DNA from: Luteibacter flocculans
GTDB taxonomy: Bacteria; Pseudomonadota; Gammaproteobacteria; Xanthomonadales; Rhodanobacteraceae
Assembly (NCBI RefSeq): GCF_023612255.1
Contig: NZ_CP063231.1
Span: 1,284,001-1,348,000 of the forward strand
Direction: 5' to 3'
DNA: 64,000 nucleotides
Shown: positions 38,224-45,616 of the stretch, one piece after another
Layout: every line of letters starts with the position of its first letter
Position numbering within the stretch: the first letter of the stretch is position 1
Translations under genes and position numbers: made by a program
Notes under the pieces: generated by a model
Database searches by the model: none
Seen by the model: only the letters and a program-made list of their open reading frames with translations
What the model was told of the DNA's origin: nothing

Positions 38224-38402
38224 CCATAACCCTTTCATGGTGGGCGCTTCCCGTCGCCATGGTTGTCCTGGGGCTTATCGCCCTTGTGTGGCCTTCAAAG
38301 TCGGGTGGCGGGTACGTCGACCTTAGCGGTCTTGGCCAACTGGCTATCTTCTTCGTCTGCCTCATCATCGCGGTGAGCATTTGCGTGGGGCACTGGATTT
38401 GA
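38220..38402 (+). CDS. Small two-helix membrane protein
   Basis: The 60-residue product has two transmembrane helices (WWALPVAMVVLGLIALVW and GQLAIFFVCLIIAVSICVG) with a short glycine-rich loop. Starts and stops overlap both neighbours. Early membrane proteins of this size may affect host physiology; no family recognised. Confidence 0.6.
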   Translation: MTITLSWWALPVAMVVLGLIALVWPSKSGGGYVDLSGLGQLAIFFVCLIIAVSICVGHWI

Positions 38403-38869
38403 AGCGCACGCCCCTCATCCGCAAGACGCCACTGGTCGCGCGCCAGCAATTCGTTGCTCGCACGGTCGTGACCACCGCCCTGAAGGCCAAGAAGCGCCTC
38501 CGGCAGTCCCGCAGCACGGGGAAGCCGACGAAGGGCCAGGCCGAGCGCATCGACCGGCTGAAGCGCGGCGAGTGCGTCTGCTGCTGGATCAACCGCCAGC
38601 AAGGCAGGCCGACGGCGTACTTCGGGGGGTGCGACGCGCACCACCTCTTGAGCGGTGGCCGTCGTCGCGGTCACGGATACACGATCGCTGGCTGCCCTTG
38701 GCACCACCGCGGCGTTAAGCCCTACGACGGGATGACAGACGCCCAGGCAACCGAGCACTTCGGCCCGAGCCTCGCCCATGGGTCGAAGCCGTTTCACGCC
38801 ATCTACGGTACCGACGACGAACTGCTGGCGCTGCAAGAGCAGCTGCTTGCTTCCGAGGTGAGCCCGTGA
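38399..38869 (+). CDS. Ref-like RecA-dependent nuclease
   Basis: The 156-residue product begins LKRTPLIRKTPLVARQQF (TTG 38399), then has CVCCWINRQQGRPTAYFGGC, CDAHHLLSGGRRRGHG and CPWHHRGVKPY. The cysteines and histidines follow the HNH-like core of P1 Ref, which cuts DNA at RecA filaments and boosts recombination. TTG 38399 overlaps the upstream stop (TTGA) and has GTGGGG 8 bases upstream; TTG 38381 is an alternative. Confidence 0.82.
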   Translation: MKRTPLIRKTPLVARQQFVARTVVTTALKAKKRLRQSRSTGKPTKGQAERIDRLKRGECVCCWINRQQGRPTAYFGGCDAHHLLSGGRRRGHGYTIAGCPWHHRGVKPYDGMTDAQATEHFGPSLAHGSKPFHAIYGTDDELLALQEQLLASEVSP

Positions 38870-39219
38870 AGCCGCTCATCGTCGAAATCGATGACTTCAA
38901 GCTGATGGCCGGTCCCAACGTCCATGTCCACTGGCGCGAGAAGGCGCGTCGCACGAAGCGAGAACGCCAGGCGGCACACTGGCTCCTGCTGGATGCCGAG
39001 CGTCCGCCGCTCCCCGTGACTGTTCGAATGGTTCGGATAGCGCCGCGCCGAGTCGACGAGGGCGACAACCTCAACGGAATGTTCAAGGCCATGCGCGACG
39101 GCGTGGCTGACGCCTATGGCATCGCCGACAACGACAAGACGAAGATCCACTTCACCTACGACCAGGAGCGCGGAAAGCCTCACCAGTATGGCGTCAGGAT
39201 CGAGGTGCGGCCTGCGTGA
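38866..39219 (+). CDS. RusA-like Holliday junction resolvase candidate
   Basis: The 117-residue product (start GTG 38866, MKPLIVEIDDFKLMAGPNVH) has VRMVRIAPRRVDEGDNLNGM then FKAMRDGVADAYGIADNDKT, which fits the DxDN-type acidic motif and KxxxDGL region of RusA resolvases. It follows the Ref-like nuclease and precedes the Q region, the normal place of rusA. The fit is by pattern only. Confidence 0.7.
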   Translation: MKPLIVEIDDFKLMAGPNVHVHWREKARRTKRERQAAHWLLLDAERPPLPVTVRMVRIAPRRVDEGDNLNGMFKAMRDGVADAYGIADNDKTKIHFTYDQERGKPHQYGVRIEVRPA

Positions 39220-39455
39220 ACCAGCGGCGCAAGACATTGCAGGACCGAATAACCGAGGCGGTCGCCACCGCGGCCACGCTGGAGCCCTTGGTGCTTGCGC
39301 TCGATTGGAACTCGCGCAGCGACGTAGAGGCAGCCGCGAATGCCGTCACGGCGGCGGCGTCATACCTTAACGGCGCAGCACATCGACTACGCCGCATCGC
39401 TCGGCAGCAGAACAAGAGCGGCGCTGCTGGCGCCGTGCAACACACGCGGAAGTAA
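39216..39455 (+). CDS. Small phage protein, unknown
   Basis: The 79-residue product (MNQRRKTLQDRITEAVATAA, start GTG 39216) is basic and helical, ending GAVQHTRK. GTGA overlap with the RusA-like gene. Not recognised. Confidence 0.5.
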   Translation: MNQRRKTLQDRITEAVATAATLEPLVLALDWNSRSDVEAAANAVTAAASYLNGAAHRLRRIARQQNKSGAAGAVQHTRK

Positions 39456-39468
39456 CCAGGGGAACACC

Positions 39469-40131
39469 ATGCACACCGGAAAGATAATCGCCATGCTCAA
39501 CCCGAAGAACTGCCGGTTCGACATCGGCTCTGGTGGGATTCCAAGCCTTGTATCCACGGACGTGGCCGCTGCCCTCGGAATGGTCCCTGACGGCCTTGGC
39601 CGGGAAATTCTCTGCCGCGTGTGGTGGCCTGATGGGGCGAAGCTGACGGCGCACCAACTCCGCGAACTCGTCGATGCCAAGATGCGCGGGGAGTGGGCCC
39701 GCCGTGAGTCGTCAATGCTTGACGCACTCCTAGCCGTGGCCCAGCGCGGCAACCGAGCCCAGCGCACCTACTCGGAAGCGCATGCTGCGCGCTGGCCACG
39801 CATGGTTGTCCGTGAGCATGAAGTGCCCCAGCTCGCCCCAGGCTACGCGAAGGTGCGCGATGCGATCATCACCGAGCTGGCGAGTGCCGGCCTATGTCAG
39901 GCATGTCACGGTCGGGGTCAGGTCGCCAACGACATGCGGGTTTCCCGCACTTGCAAGGAGTGCAGCGGGGAAGGGCACATGCGCCTCAGCGAGCGTTCCC
40001 GGGCTGACCTTTGCGGATTCTCGTGGAAGACCTATCGAGAAGGTTGGGCTGGGGTCTACGACTGGGTGTTTCAGGCTTGCACGGACGAGCTGCACCGGGC
40101 AGAGCGGCTTTTTCAACGAGCACTGTCATGA
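39469..40131 (+). CDS. Q-like late antitermination candidate with DnaJ-type zinc motif
   Basis: The 220-residue product starts MHTGKIIAMLNPKNCRFDIG after AGGGGA. Near residue 145 it has CQACHGRGQVAN and CKECSGEGHM, two CxxCxGxG units of the DnaJ zinc-finger type. The C-terminus (WKTYREGWAGVYDWVFQACT) resembles phage antitermination proteins of the Q type. It occupies the end of the early operon, before the lysis block, where Q is expected. Sequence identity with known Q proteins cannot be checked here. Confidence 0.65.
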   Translation: MHTGKIIAMLNPKNCRFDIGSGGIPSLVSTDVAAALGMVPDGLGREILCRVWWPDGAKLTAHQLRELVDAKMRGEWARRESSMLDALLAVAQRGNRAQRTYSEAHAARWPRMVVREHEVPQLAPGYAKVRDAIITELASAGLCQACHGRGQVANDMRVSRTCKECSGEGHMRLSERSRADLCGFSWKTYREGWAGVYDWVFQACTDELHRAERLFQRALS

Positions 40132-41285
40132 GTGGGTCGGTAGGAGTAGGCCCGTTGCGCGCCACCCACGAGCCATCGATACTGGCGCTGCGCAAGCTAG
40201 GGAGCACGGAAGGCGTGGCGAAAATCATTCCACAGTATTCGATGAGCCAGATTGACAGGGCCGGAGAGGAAATCGCCCGGGGATGGACATCCGGTAGCCC
40301 TGGACTAGACGAAGCTCTTGCCGTCGTAAATAACTGGCGCCAGTCGCATGCCCACCCGCTGAATGTCCTTGCAATGACGCTGCGGAACCGTGCCCAGAAG
40401 CAAGACCCGCATTTTTTGCTTTCACAGCGCCTCAAGCGCTTACCTTCGATCCAGAGGAAGCTCACCCGCGACCAGACTCGCCGGATAAGACTCACCCAGA
40501 TTCAAGATATGGGCGGATGCCGCGCGATCGTCTCAGATATGGAGGCACTCCACGGGCTCGTAGAGACATATCGGGAAGCAATAGCGAAAAACCCGAAAGG
40601 CCGCCACACGTTGGTAGGGAGTCCAAAGGACTACGTCGTCGAGCCCAAAGCCGACGGCTATAGGAGCGTTCACTACGTTTTTCGATACGCGAGCATTTCG
40701 AAGGCCAACGCAGGCTTCAATGGTCGTCGAATCGAAATTCAACTGCGGTCGAAGCTCCAACATGCCTGGGCCACCGCTATGGAGTCCGTTGACACGATTA
40801 CCGGGCAATCACTGAAGTTTGCGCATAACTCAACATTCGGCGACGTTCGATGGAAGCGGTTTTTCTCTCTAATGTCGAGTGCGATCGCAATTCGGGAAAG
40901 TCAGCCCCTAGTTCCAGGCACCCCTACCGCTCATCGAGAAATTGTTTCAGAACTAAAGGGCCTGGCGGAGCGCCTAAACGTCGACGGCATTCTTCGCGGA
41001 TTTGGGGTTCTGACTGCCGATACCTCTGGGCTGATACAGACCGGCGCTGCACAATTCCTTCTAATCCTAGACTCCGTAGCCGGCCGAGTAACGATTAGGC
41101 AGTATGCGAACGAATCACTGGAGGCCGCGGCAGAGGATCTCCTAAGGCTGGAGCGCGAAGCAGACCCTACGATCCAGGCTGTGCTCGTGAATGTTGACGA
41201 TGTTCACAAGCTACGGGCTGCCTACCCGAACTATTACCTCGATACGAGCCTGTTCCTTGACGCGCTCGACGATGCCATTCGATAG
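40128..41285 (+). CDS. RelA/SpoT-domain protein (alarmone-synthetase type, no hydrolase)
   Basis: The 385-residue product contains the pppGpp-synthetase fold at about residues 65-230: RLKRLPSIQRKL (101-112, ATP contacts), QDMGGCRAIV with D127 and R132, DYVVEPKADGYRSVHYVF (168-185, K174, Y178, H182), and EIQLRSKLQHAWA (203-215). All family motifs are kept, so it should be active as a pyrophosphokinase. There is no HD hydrolase domain; residues 235-385 form an unrecognised C-terminal part ending DTSLFLDALDDAIR. G+C is visibly lower than in neighbours, suggesting recent transfer. Start overlaps the Q-like stop (ATGA). Family members include ToxSAS toxins and anti-phage CapRel-type proteins; which applies is unknown. 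Confidence 0.85.
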   Translation: MSGSVGVGPLRATHEPSILALRKLGSTEGVAKIIPQYSMSQIDRAGEEIARGWTSGSPGLDEALAVVNNWRQSHAHPLNVLAMTLRNRAQKQDPHFLLSQRLKRLPSIQRKLTRDQTRRIRLTQIQDMGGCRAIVSDMEALHGLVETYREAIAKNPKGRHTLVGSPKDYVVEPKADGYRSVHYVFRYASISKANAGFNGRRIEIQLRSKLQHAWATAMESVDTITGQSLKFAHNSTFGDVRWKRFFSLMSSAIAIRESQPLVPGTPTAHREIVSELKGLAERLNVDGILRGFGVLTADTSGLIQTGAAQFLLILDSVAGRVTIRQYANESLEAAAEDLLRLEREADPTIQAVLVNVDDVHKLRAAYPNYYLDTSLFLDALDDAIR

Positions 41286-41353
41286 GGTGTCAGGTGGGTG
41301 GGTGATGCCCACCCAAAAAATCCATACACTCGCGCCTAGTGATACAACCCAAT

Positions 41354-41386
41354 GAAGCCCGGCCAAGCGCCGGGCTTCGTCGTTTT
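41354..41386 (+). terminator. Terminator-like hairpin before the lysis genes
   Basis: GAAGCCCGG (41354-41362) pairs with CCGGGCTTC (41370-41378) and is followed by GTCGTTTTCG. The imperfect T tract suggests a weak terminator, which a Q-type protein could read through. The gap 41286-41459 holds no other clear feature. Confidence 0.6.
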
Positions 41387-41459
41387 CGTCCCTGCCGCCG
41401 GGACGACCGGTCGTCTCGTCGTCTCCCCCGGCGAGGCGGCCAACCTATTCGGAGATCCC

Positions 41460-41993
41460 ATGGAAGCCCAGACGCTGAGCAAGGTGGCGGGTATCTCGCT
41501 GCCCCGCGCCAAGCTGTGGGCAGAGCCGCTATCGACGGCCATGCACCTGTACGACATTGAGTTCGACTGGCGTATGGCGATGTTCATCGCGCAGGTCGGG
41601 CACGAGTCGATGGGGTTCTCACGTACGCGAGAGATCTGGGGTCCGACGACGCAACAGACTGGCTACGAGGGTCGCACGGACCTGGGCAACACCCAGCCTG
41701 GCGACGGCAAGCGCTTCATGGGCCGCGGTCTGATCATGATCACCGGCCGCGCCAATTACGCCGCGGTGTCGAAAGAGTTCGGCGTGGATTTCGTCCATAG
41801 CCCGGCGCTGCTGGAACGCGAGGACTATGCAGCGCTCACGGCGGGCTGGTGGTGGAGCAAGCACGGTTGCAATGAGATCGCTGACACGCGCGATTTCGTC
41901 GCCCTCACTCGACGAATCAACGGCGGGCTTACCGGCCTGGAAGACCGCACGCTTCGCTGGGAGCGGGCCAAGTTCGAACTGGGTGTGAAGTGA
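41460..41993 (+). CDS. Glycoside hydrolase family 19 endolysin
   Basis: The 177-residue product begins MEAQTLSKVAGISLPRAKLW and contains GHESMGFSRTREIWGPT with the catalytic glutamate, then RFMGRGLIMITGRANY and RRINGGLTGLEDR, the GH19 chitinase/lysozyme core. It cuts peptidoglycan at lysis. ATG 41460 is preceded by GGAG at good spacing; the frame is open upstream to 41352 but the extra part has no match. It has no signal peptide, so release depends on the holin. Confidence 0.92.
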   Translation: MEAQTLSKVAGISLPRAKLWAEPLSTAMHLYDIEFDWRMAMFIAQVGHESMGFSRTREIWGPTTQQTGYEGRTDLGNTQPGDGKRFMGRGLIMITGRANYAAVSKEFGVDFVHSPALLEREDYAALTAGWWWSKHGCNEIADTRDFVALTRRINGGLTGLEDRTLRWERAKFELGVK

Positions 41994-42337
41994 ACGATCT
42001 GCCGCCGAGCCAGCCGCCTTTCAGTTGGCTGCAACTGGCGCTCGTCGCAGCATTCGCCGCTGTTGGCGGCGCCATCGGGTATGTGCTTCGCGCGATGGAT
42101 GGGAATGAACCGATTCTGTTTTGGAAGGCCGTCGTCGAGTTCGTCGCCGCCGGTTTCGTTGGAGTCCTGAGCGGACTTCTGTGCTCGGTGTGGGGACTGA
42201 GCATCGTGTGGACCACCTTCATCGCCGGCACGTTCGGGATGATTGGTGCCCGAGCTACCACCCAGGTAATGCAGCGCTTCGTCTGGGCAAAGCTCGGCCT
42301 CAACCGGAGGTCGCAAGATGGCAACCCTACTCAGTAA
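41990..42337 (+). CDS. Holin
   Basis: The 115-residue product (start GTG 41990) has three hydrophobic segments (WLQLALVAAFAAVGGAIGYV, AVVEFVAAGFVGVLSGLLC, IVWTTFIAGTFGMIGA) and a basic tail, the class I holin layout. It overlaps the endolysin stop by 4 nt and is followed by spanins. Confidence 0.85.
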   Translation: MNDLPPSQPPFSWLQLALVAAFAAVGGAIGYVLRAMDGNEPILFWKAVVEFVAAGFVGVLSGLLCSVWGLSIVWTTFIAGTFGMIGARATTQVMQRFVWAKLGLNRRSQDGNPTQ

Positions 42338-42800
42338 CGCGCGGGCACTCGTGTCGGGCAAAGCTCGGCTGATCATCGAGTACGCCCTGATCCTCGCTGT
42401 CGTCGTGCTGGGCGTTTATGGCGCGATGGCCTACTACCGCACAAAGGCTTTGACCGAGTCGACGCTCTCGCTCAGCGAAAGGCTCGGCACTGTGTCGGGC
42501 ACGCTGGACCAGCAGGTCAAGGCAAACGCGGATCAGGACAAGGCGATTGCGGATCTGGCACGGCTGCGGAATATCGACAGCCAAGCGCTGGAGGACCTGC
42601 ACCACGAGCTGGACAAGGCAGACACCAAGGGCCAAGCACTGCGGGACAAGCTCCGGCAGTTGGAGAAGACGAATGCAGATGCCAAAGCCTTGCTGGACAC
42701 TGCTGTGCCTCCTGCTGTTGGGTGCGTGCTCGACGACACCCCATGCCCCACAGCCGGTGGTGACCAGCCGAACGGTGGTGCAGGTAGCCCGACCCGCTGA
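42318..42800 (+). CDS. i-spanin (Rz-like)
   Basis: The 160-residue product has one N-terminal transmembrane helix (LIIEYALILAVVVLGVYGAM) and a periplasmic coiled coil (about residues 45-125), as lambda Rz. It overlaps the holin end by 20 nt and contains the start of Rz1 in another frame. Confidence 0.88.
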   Translation: MATLLSNARALVSGKARLIIEYALILAVVVLGVYGAMAYYRTKALTESTLSLSERLGTVSGTLDQQVKANADQDKAIADLARLRNIDSQALEDLHHELDKADTKGQALRDKLRQLEKTNADAKALLDTAVPPAVGCVLDDTPCPTAGGDQPNGGAGSPTR

Positions 42801-42987
42801 CGCACTGCTACAGCAGTGCGAGGCACCGGTGCTCAAGCCGACGATGGTCGTTGGCGACATCCAAGAGAACCGCACCCGTGCGGTGGTCGCCTTCGACAAG
42901 TGCGCGGCACGCGTGCGATGCCTTATCTGGTGGGTCACCTCGGCGAACCGAGAAGCACCGCCTGTTGAGTGCAAGGCGTCTGACTGA
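42673..42987 (+). CDS. o-spanin (Rz1-like lipoprotein), overlapping Rz
   Basis: The 104-residue product in a different frame from Rz begins MQMPKPCWTLLCLLLLGACS, a lipoprotein signal peptide with the LGAC lipobox, followed by a proline-bearing periplasmic part. GGAG is 7 bases before ATG 42673. Its first 43 codons lie within Rz and it continues beyond the Rz stop. Together Rz and Rz1 fuse inner and outer membranes at lysis. Confidence 0.85.
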   Translation: MQMPKPCWTLLCLLLLGACSTTPHAPQPVVTSRTVVQVARPADALLQQCEAPVLKPTMVVGDIQENRTRAVVAFDKCAARVRCLIWWVTSANREAPPVECKASD

Positions 42988-43298
42988 TGCCTCGGCTACG
43001 GACGCTGGGCAATCGTGTTGCCATGGCTCCATCAAGGCAGCCAGCACCGCAACGATCGTCGGACCGACGCATGACAGGAAGGGCGCTGCAGGAGCGCCGT
43101 TTGCGCATCTGGTCTCGTGACCCGCACTGCGCTGCTTGCGGAAGGCTGGTCGCCATGCACGAGTTCGAACTCGACCACATCGTCGCCCTCACGAACGGCG
43201 GCGCCGACATGGACGAGAACTGCCAGGTGCTTTGCATCGTCGAACCTGACGCGTGCCACCGCCGGAAGACGCAGGCCGACCTCGGTCGGTCGACGTGA
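42987..43298 (+). CDS. HNH endonuclease next to terminase
   Basis: The 103-residue product has CAACGRLVAMHEFELDHIVA, LTNGGADMDENCQVLC and CHRRKT, a complete HNH motif with two zinc-binding CxxC-type pairs. In HK97-like phages such a protein is encoded just before terS and is needed with terminase for cos cutting. ATG 42987 overlaps the Rz1 stop (TGATG). Confidence 0.9.
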   Translation: MPRLRTLGNRVAMAPSRQPAPQRSSDRRMTGRALQERRLRIWSRDPHCAACGRLVAMHEFELDHIVALTNGGADMDENCQVLCIVEPDACHRRKTQADLGRST

Positions 43299-43533
43299 AT
43301 GCGAATGAGTCGCGACGCGATGCCCGGCCTCGACCGCAGGGCCTGAACGCGAACGAGTCGCATCGACGAAGGGTGGGGGCGGGTCGAAAGTCTGGGCCGA
43401 TTCGGCCCGGAAACCGACCGTCCTCTCACGCACGGAAAATTTCCCCTGTTTGATTAATTGCAGCAGGGGTCGGAAATCAAACAACCCGCGCCGCGCAAGG
43501 CTTCAAGCCCGATCCGGCGCACCGAGGTGATGC
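43296..43533. other. Candidate cos/packaging region
   Basis: The 235-bp gene-free gap between HNH and terS has an 18-bp direct repeat (43296-43313 and 43344-43361; GAGTCGC core, 16/18 matches) and a palindrome GGGCCGATTCGGCCC (43394-43408). Both lie where lambda-like phages place cosN and the TerS-binding cosB. Exact cohesive ends cannot be read from the sequence. Confidence 0.5.
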
Positions 43534-43932
43534 ATGCCGCGAGGTGGCTCCCGCCCGGGTGCTGGCCGACCGAAGGGCAGCACGAAGCCGGGGAAGAAGA
43601 CGTCCGCATCGAAGGCGGACACGAAGAAGACGAAGGCGAAGGGCGGAAAGGTCACGGTGCTGCCGCCGGGTCCGCCACCGACCGATCCGGTGCTCGAGGG
43701 CGAGGTGCTGCCCGCGAAGATGAACCCGCTCGAGTACATGCTCTACGTCATGAACAACCCGAAGGCGGAGGGCGATCGCCGCGATCGAATGGCGGTCGCC
43801 GCGGCGCCGTACGTGCACGGGAAGATGGGAGAGCAGGGCAAGAAGGCAGCGAAGGACGCCGCCGCCGCTGCCGTCGGTGGTGGCAGCCGTTTCGGTGCCG
43901 CCCCGCCGCCGCGACGCAATAACGTGAACTGA
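43534..43932 (+). CDS. terS: Terminase small subunit
   Basis: The 132-residue product begins with the GGSRPGAGRPKGSTKP motif that starts many HK97-type small terminases, followed by a lysine-rich linker and PAKMNPLEYMLYVMNNP. It recognises the packaging site. A poly-alanine and proline tail precedes the large-subunit gene, 4 bp away. Confidence 0.85.
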   Translation: MPRGGSRPGAGRPKGSTKPGKKTSASKADTKKTKAKGGKVTVLPPGPPPTDPVLEGEVLPAKMNPLEYMLYVMNNPKAEGDRRDRMAVAAAPYVHGKMGEQGKKAAKDAAAAAVGGGSRFGAAPPPRRNNVN

Positions 43933-43936
43933 TCGG

Positions 43937-45616
43937 ATGGAATGGAGCACCGCCTGTCCCGACTGGACCGAACGCCTTGTCGCCGGGCAGTCGATCATCC
44001 CGCCGCCGATCTTCCCCGATGAGGCCGAGCGCGCGCTGGGCATCTTCAAGCAGCTCCGGGTGGTGGATCTGCCCGGCAAGCCGACGTTCGGCGAGTGCAG
44101 CGAACAGTGGGTGTTCGATTTCGTGGCCGCCATCTTCGGCGCATACGACGCGGATACCGGCAATCAGCTGATCCGGGAATTCTTCCTGCTGATCAGCAAG
44201 AAGAACACGAAGTCGACGATCGCCGCCGGCATCATGCTCACGGCGGTCATCCTGTGCTGGCGTGAGGACGAAGAGCACCTGATCCTCGCGCCGACGAAGG
44301 AGGTCGCGGACAACAGCTTCAAGCCCGCGGCGGGCATGGTGCGGGCGGACGAGGAACTGAGCGACCTGTTTCACGTTCAGGACCACATTCGCACGATCAC
44401 CCGGCGCGACTCCAAGGCGTCGCTGAAGGTCGTGGCGGCAGACACGGACACCGTATCGGGAAAGAAGTCCGGCAAGGTGCTCGTGGATGAGCATTGGCTC
44501 TTCGGTAAGCGCTCCAACGCCGAGGCGATGTTCATGGAGGCCTTCGGCGGACAGATTTCCCGCAACGAGGGCTGGGTGATCCTGCTGAGCACGCAGGCGG
44601 ACGATCCGCCGGCCGGTGTTTTCCGGGAAAAGTTGCACTACTTCCGCGACGTGCGGGACGGCACGATCGTTGATCGCAAGTCGTTGGGCGTGCTGTATGA
44701 GTTCCCGCCGGACATGGTGAAGGCGAAGGCCTACCTCGATCCGAAGAACTTCTACATCACGAACCCGAATATGGGGCGCTCTGTGAGCGCCGAGTGGCTG
44801 GAAGACCAGCTCCGGAAGAATCTGCCGAAGACGGATGGCACGCTTCAGCAGTTCCTCGCGAAGCACCTCAACGTCGAGATCGGGCTAAACCTCCGCTCCG
44901 ACCGATGGGCAGGCGCCGACTTCTGGGAGCAGCAGGCACGCCGCGAGGTCACGTTCGACTACCTGCTCGAGTGGGCCGAGGTCATCGACTTCGGCGTCGA
45001 CGGTGGCGGCCTGGACGACTTGCTTGGCGCCGGTGCCATCGGCCGCCATCGAGTCACGAAGGAATGGATGGCCTGGACGCACGCCTGGGCCCACCCTTCG
45101 GTTCTGGCGCGCCGTACGGAGATCGCACCGGCGCTGCGCGACTTCGCGCGGCAGGGTCACCTCACTCTGGTGACGCGCATCGGTGAGGACGTCGCCGAGC
45201 TGGCGCAGTTTGTCGCCCAGATTGAAAACGCTGGTCTGCTCGACATGGTCGGAGTCGACCCGGCTGGCCTTGGCGGCGTTCTCGATGCCCTGGAAGATGC
45301 CGGCGTGCCCAAAGAAAAGATCGTCGGTGTAAGCCAAGGCTGGAAGCTCGGTGGCGCGATAAAGACGGTGGAGCGGAAGCTCGCCGAAGGCACGATGTGG
45401 CACGGCGGCCAGCCAATGATGAATTGGTGCGTGGGCAACGCGCGGATCGTGGTCACCAGTAACGCAATCAACATCACGAAGCAGGCCAGCGGTACGGCGA
45501 AGATCGACCCGCTGATGGCCCTCTTCAACGCGGCGTCGCTCATGGCGCTCAACCCCGAATCGAGAGGCGGTATGGACGACTGGCTGGGTGGCATCGTCCG
45601 GAGTGGGCGCGCATGA
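43937..45616 (+). CDS. terL: Terminase large subunit, HK97 type
   Basis: The 559-residue ATPase-nuclease has a deviant Walker A SKKNTKSTIAAG (about residue 88), Walker B GKVLVDEHW and coupling-motif STQADD, then the RNase H-like nuclease with DFGVDGGGLDDLLG. It drives DNA into the prohead and cuts it. The portal gene start overlaps its stop by 4 nt. Confidence 0.95.
   Translation: MEWSTACPDWTERLVAGQSIIPPPIFPDEAERALGIFKQLRVVDLPGKPTFGECSEQWVFDFVAAIFGAYDADTGNQLIREFFLLISKKNTKSTIAAGIMLTAVILCWREDEEHLILAPTKEVADNSFKPAAGMVRADEELSDLFHVQDHIRTITRRDSKASLKVVAADTDTVSGKKSGKVLVDEHWLFGKRSNAEAMFMEAFGGQISRNEGWVILLSTQADDPPAGVFREKLHYFRDVRDGTIVDRKSLGVLYEFPPDMVKAKAYLDPKNFYITNPNMGRSVSAEWLEDQLRKNLPKTDGTLQQFLAKHLNVEIGLNLRSDRWAGADFWEQQARREVTFDYLLEWAEVIDFGVDGGGLDDLLGAGAIGRHRVTKEWMAWTHAWAHPSVLARRTEIAPALRDFARQGHLTLVTRIGEDVAELAQFVAQIENAGLLDMVGVDPAGLGGVLDALEDAGVPKEKIVGVSQGWKLGGAIKTVERKLAEGTMWHGGQPMMNWCVGNARIVVTSNAINITKQASGTAKIDPLMALFNAASLMALNPESRGGMDDWLGGIVRSGRA

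Noticed and set aside
38866-39219. The same gene considered as a plain DUF protein
   Set aside because: The acidic-motif pattern and operon position favour a RusA-like call, kept at moderate confidence.
41296-41324. GGTGGGTGATGCCCACC hairpin followed by AAAAAA considered as terminator
   Set aside because: The run is A on the plus strand, so it cannot terminate rightward transcription, and no leftward gene ends here.
42987-43298. HNH gene considered as a homing endonuclease
   Set aside because: It is in the conserved position next to terS where HNH proteins take part in packaging, and it interrupts no gene.
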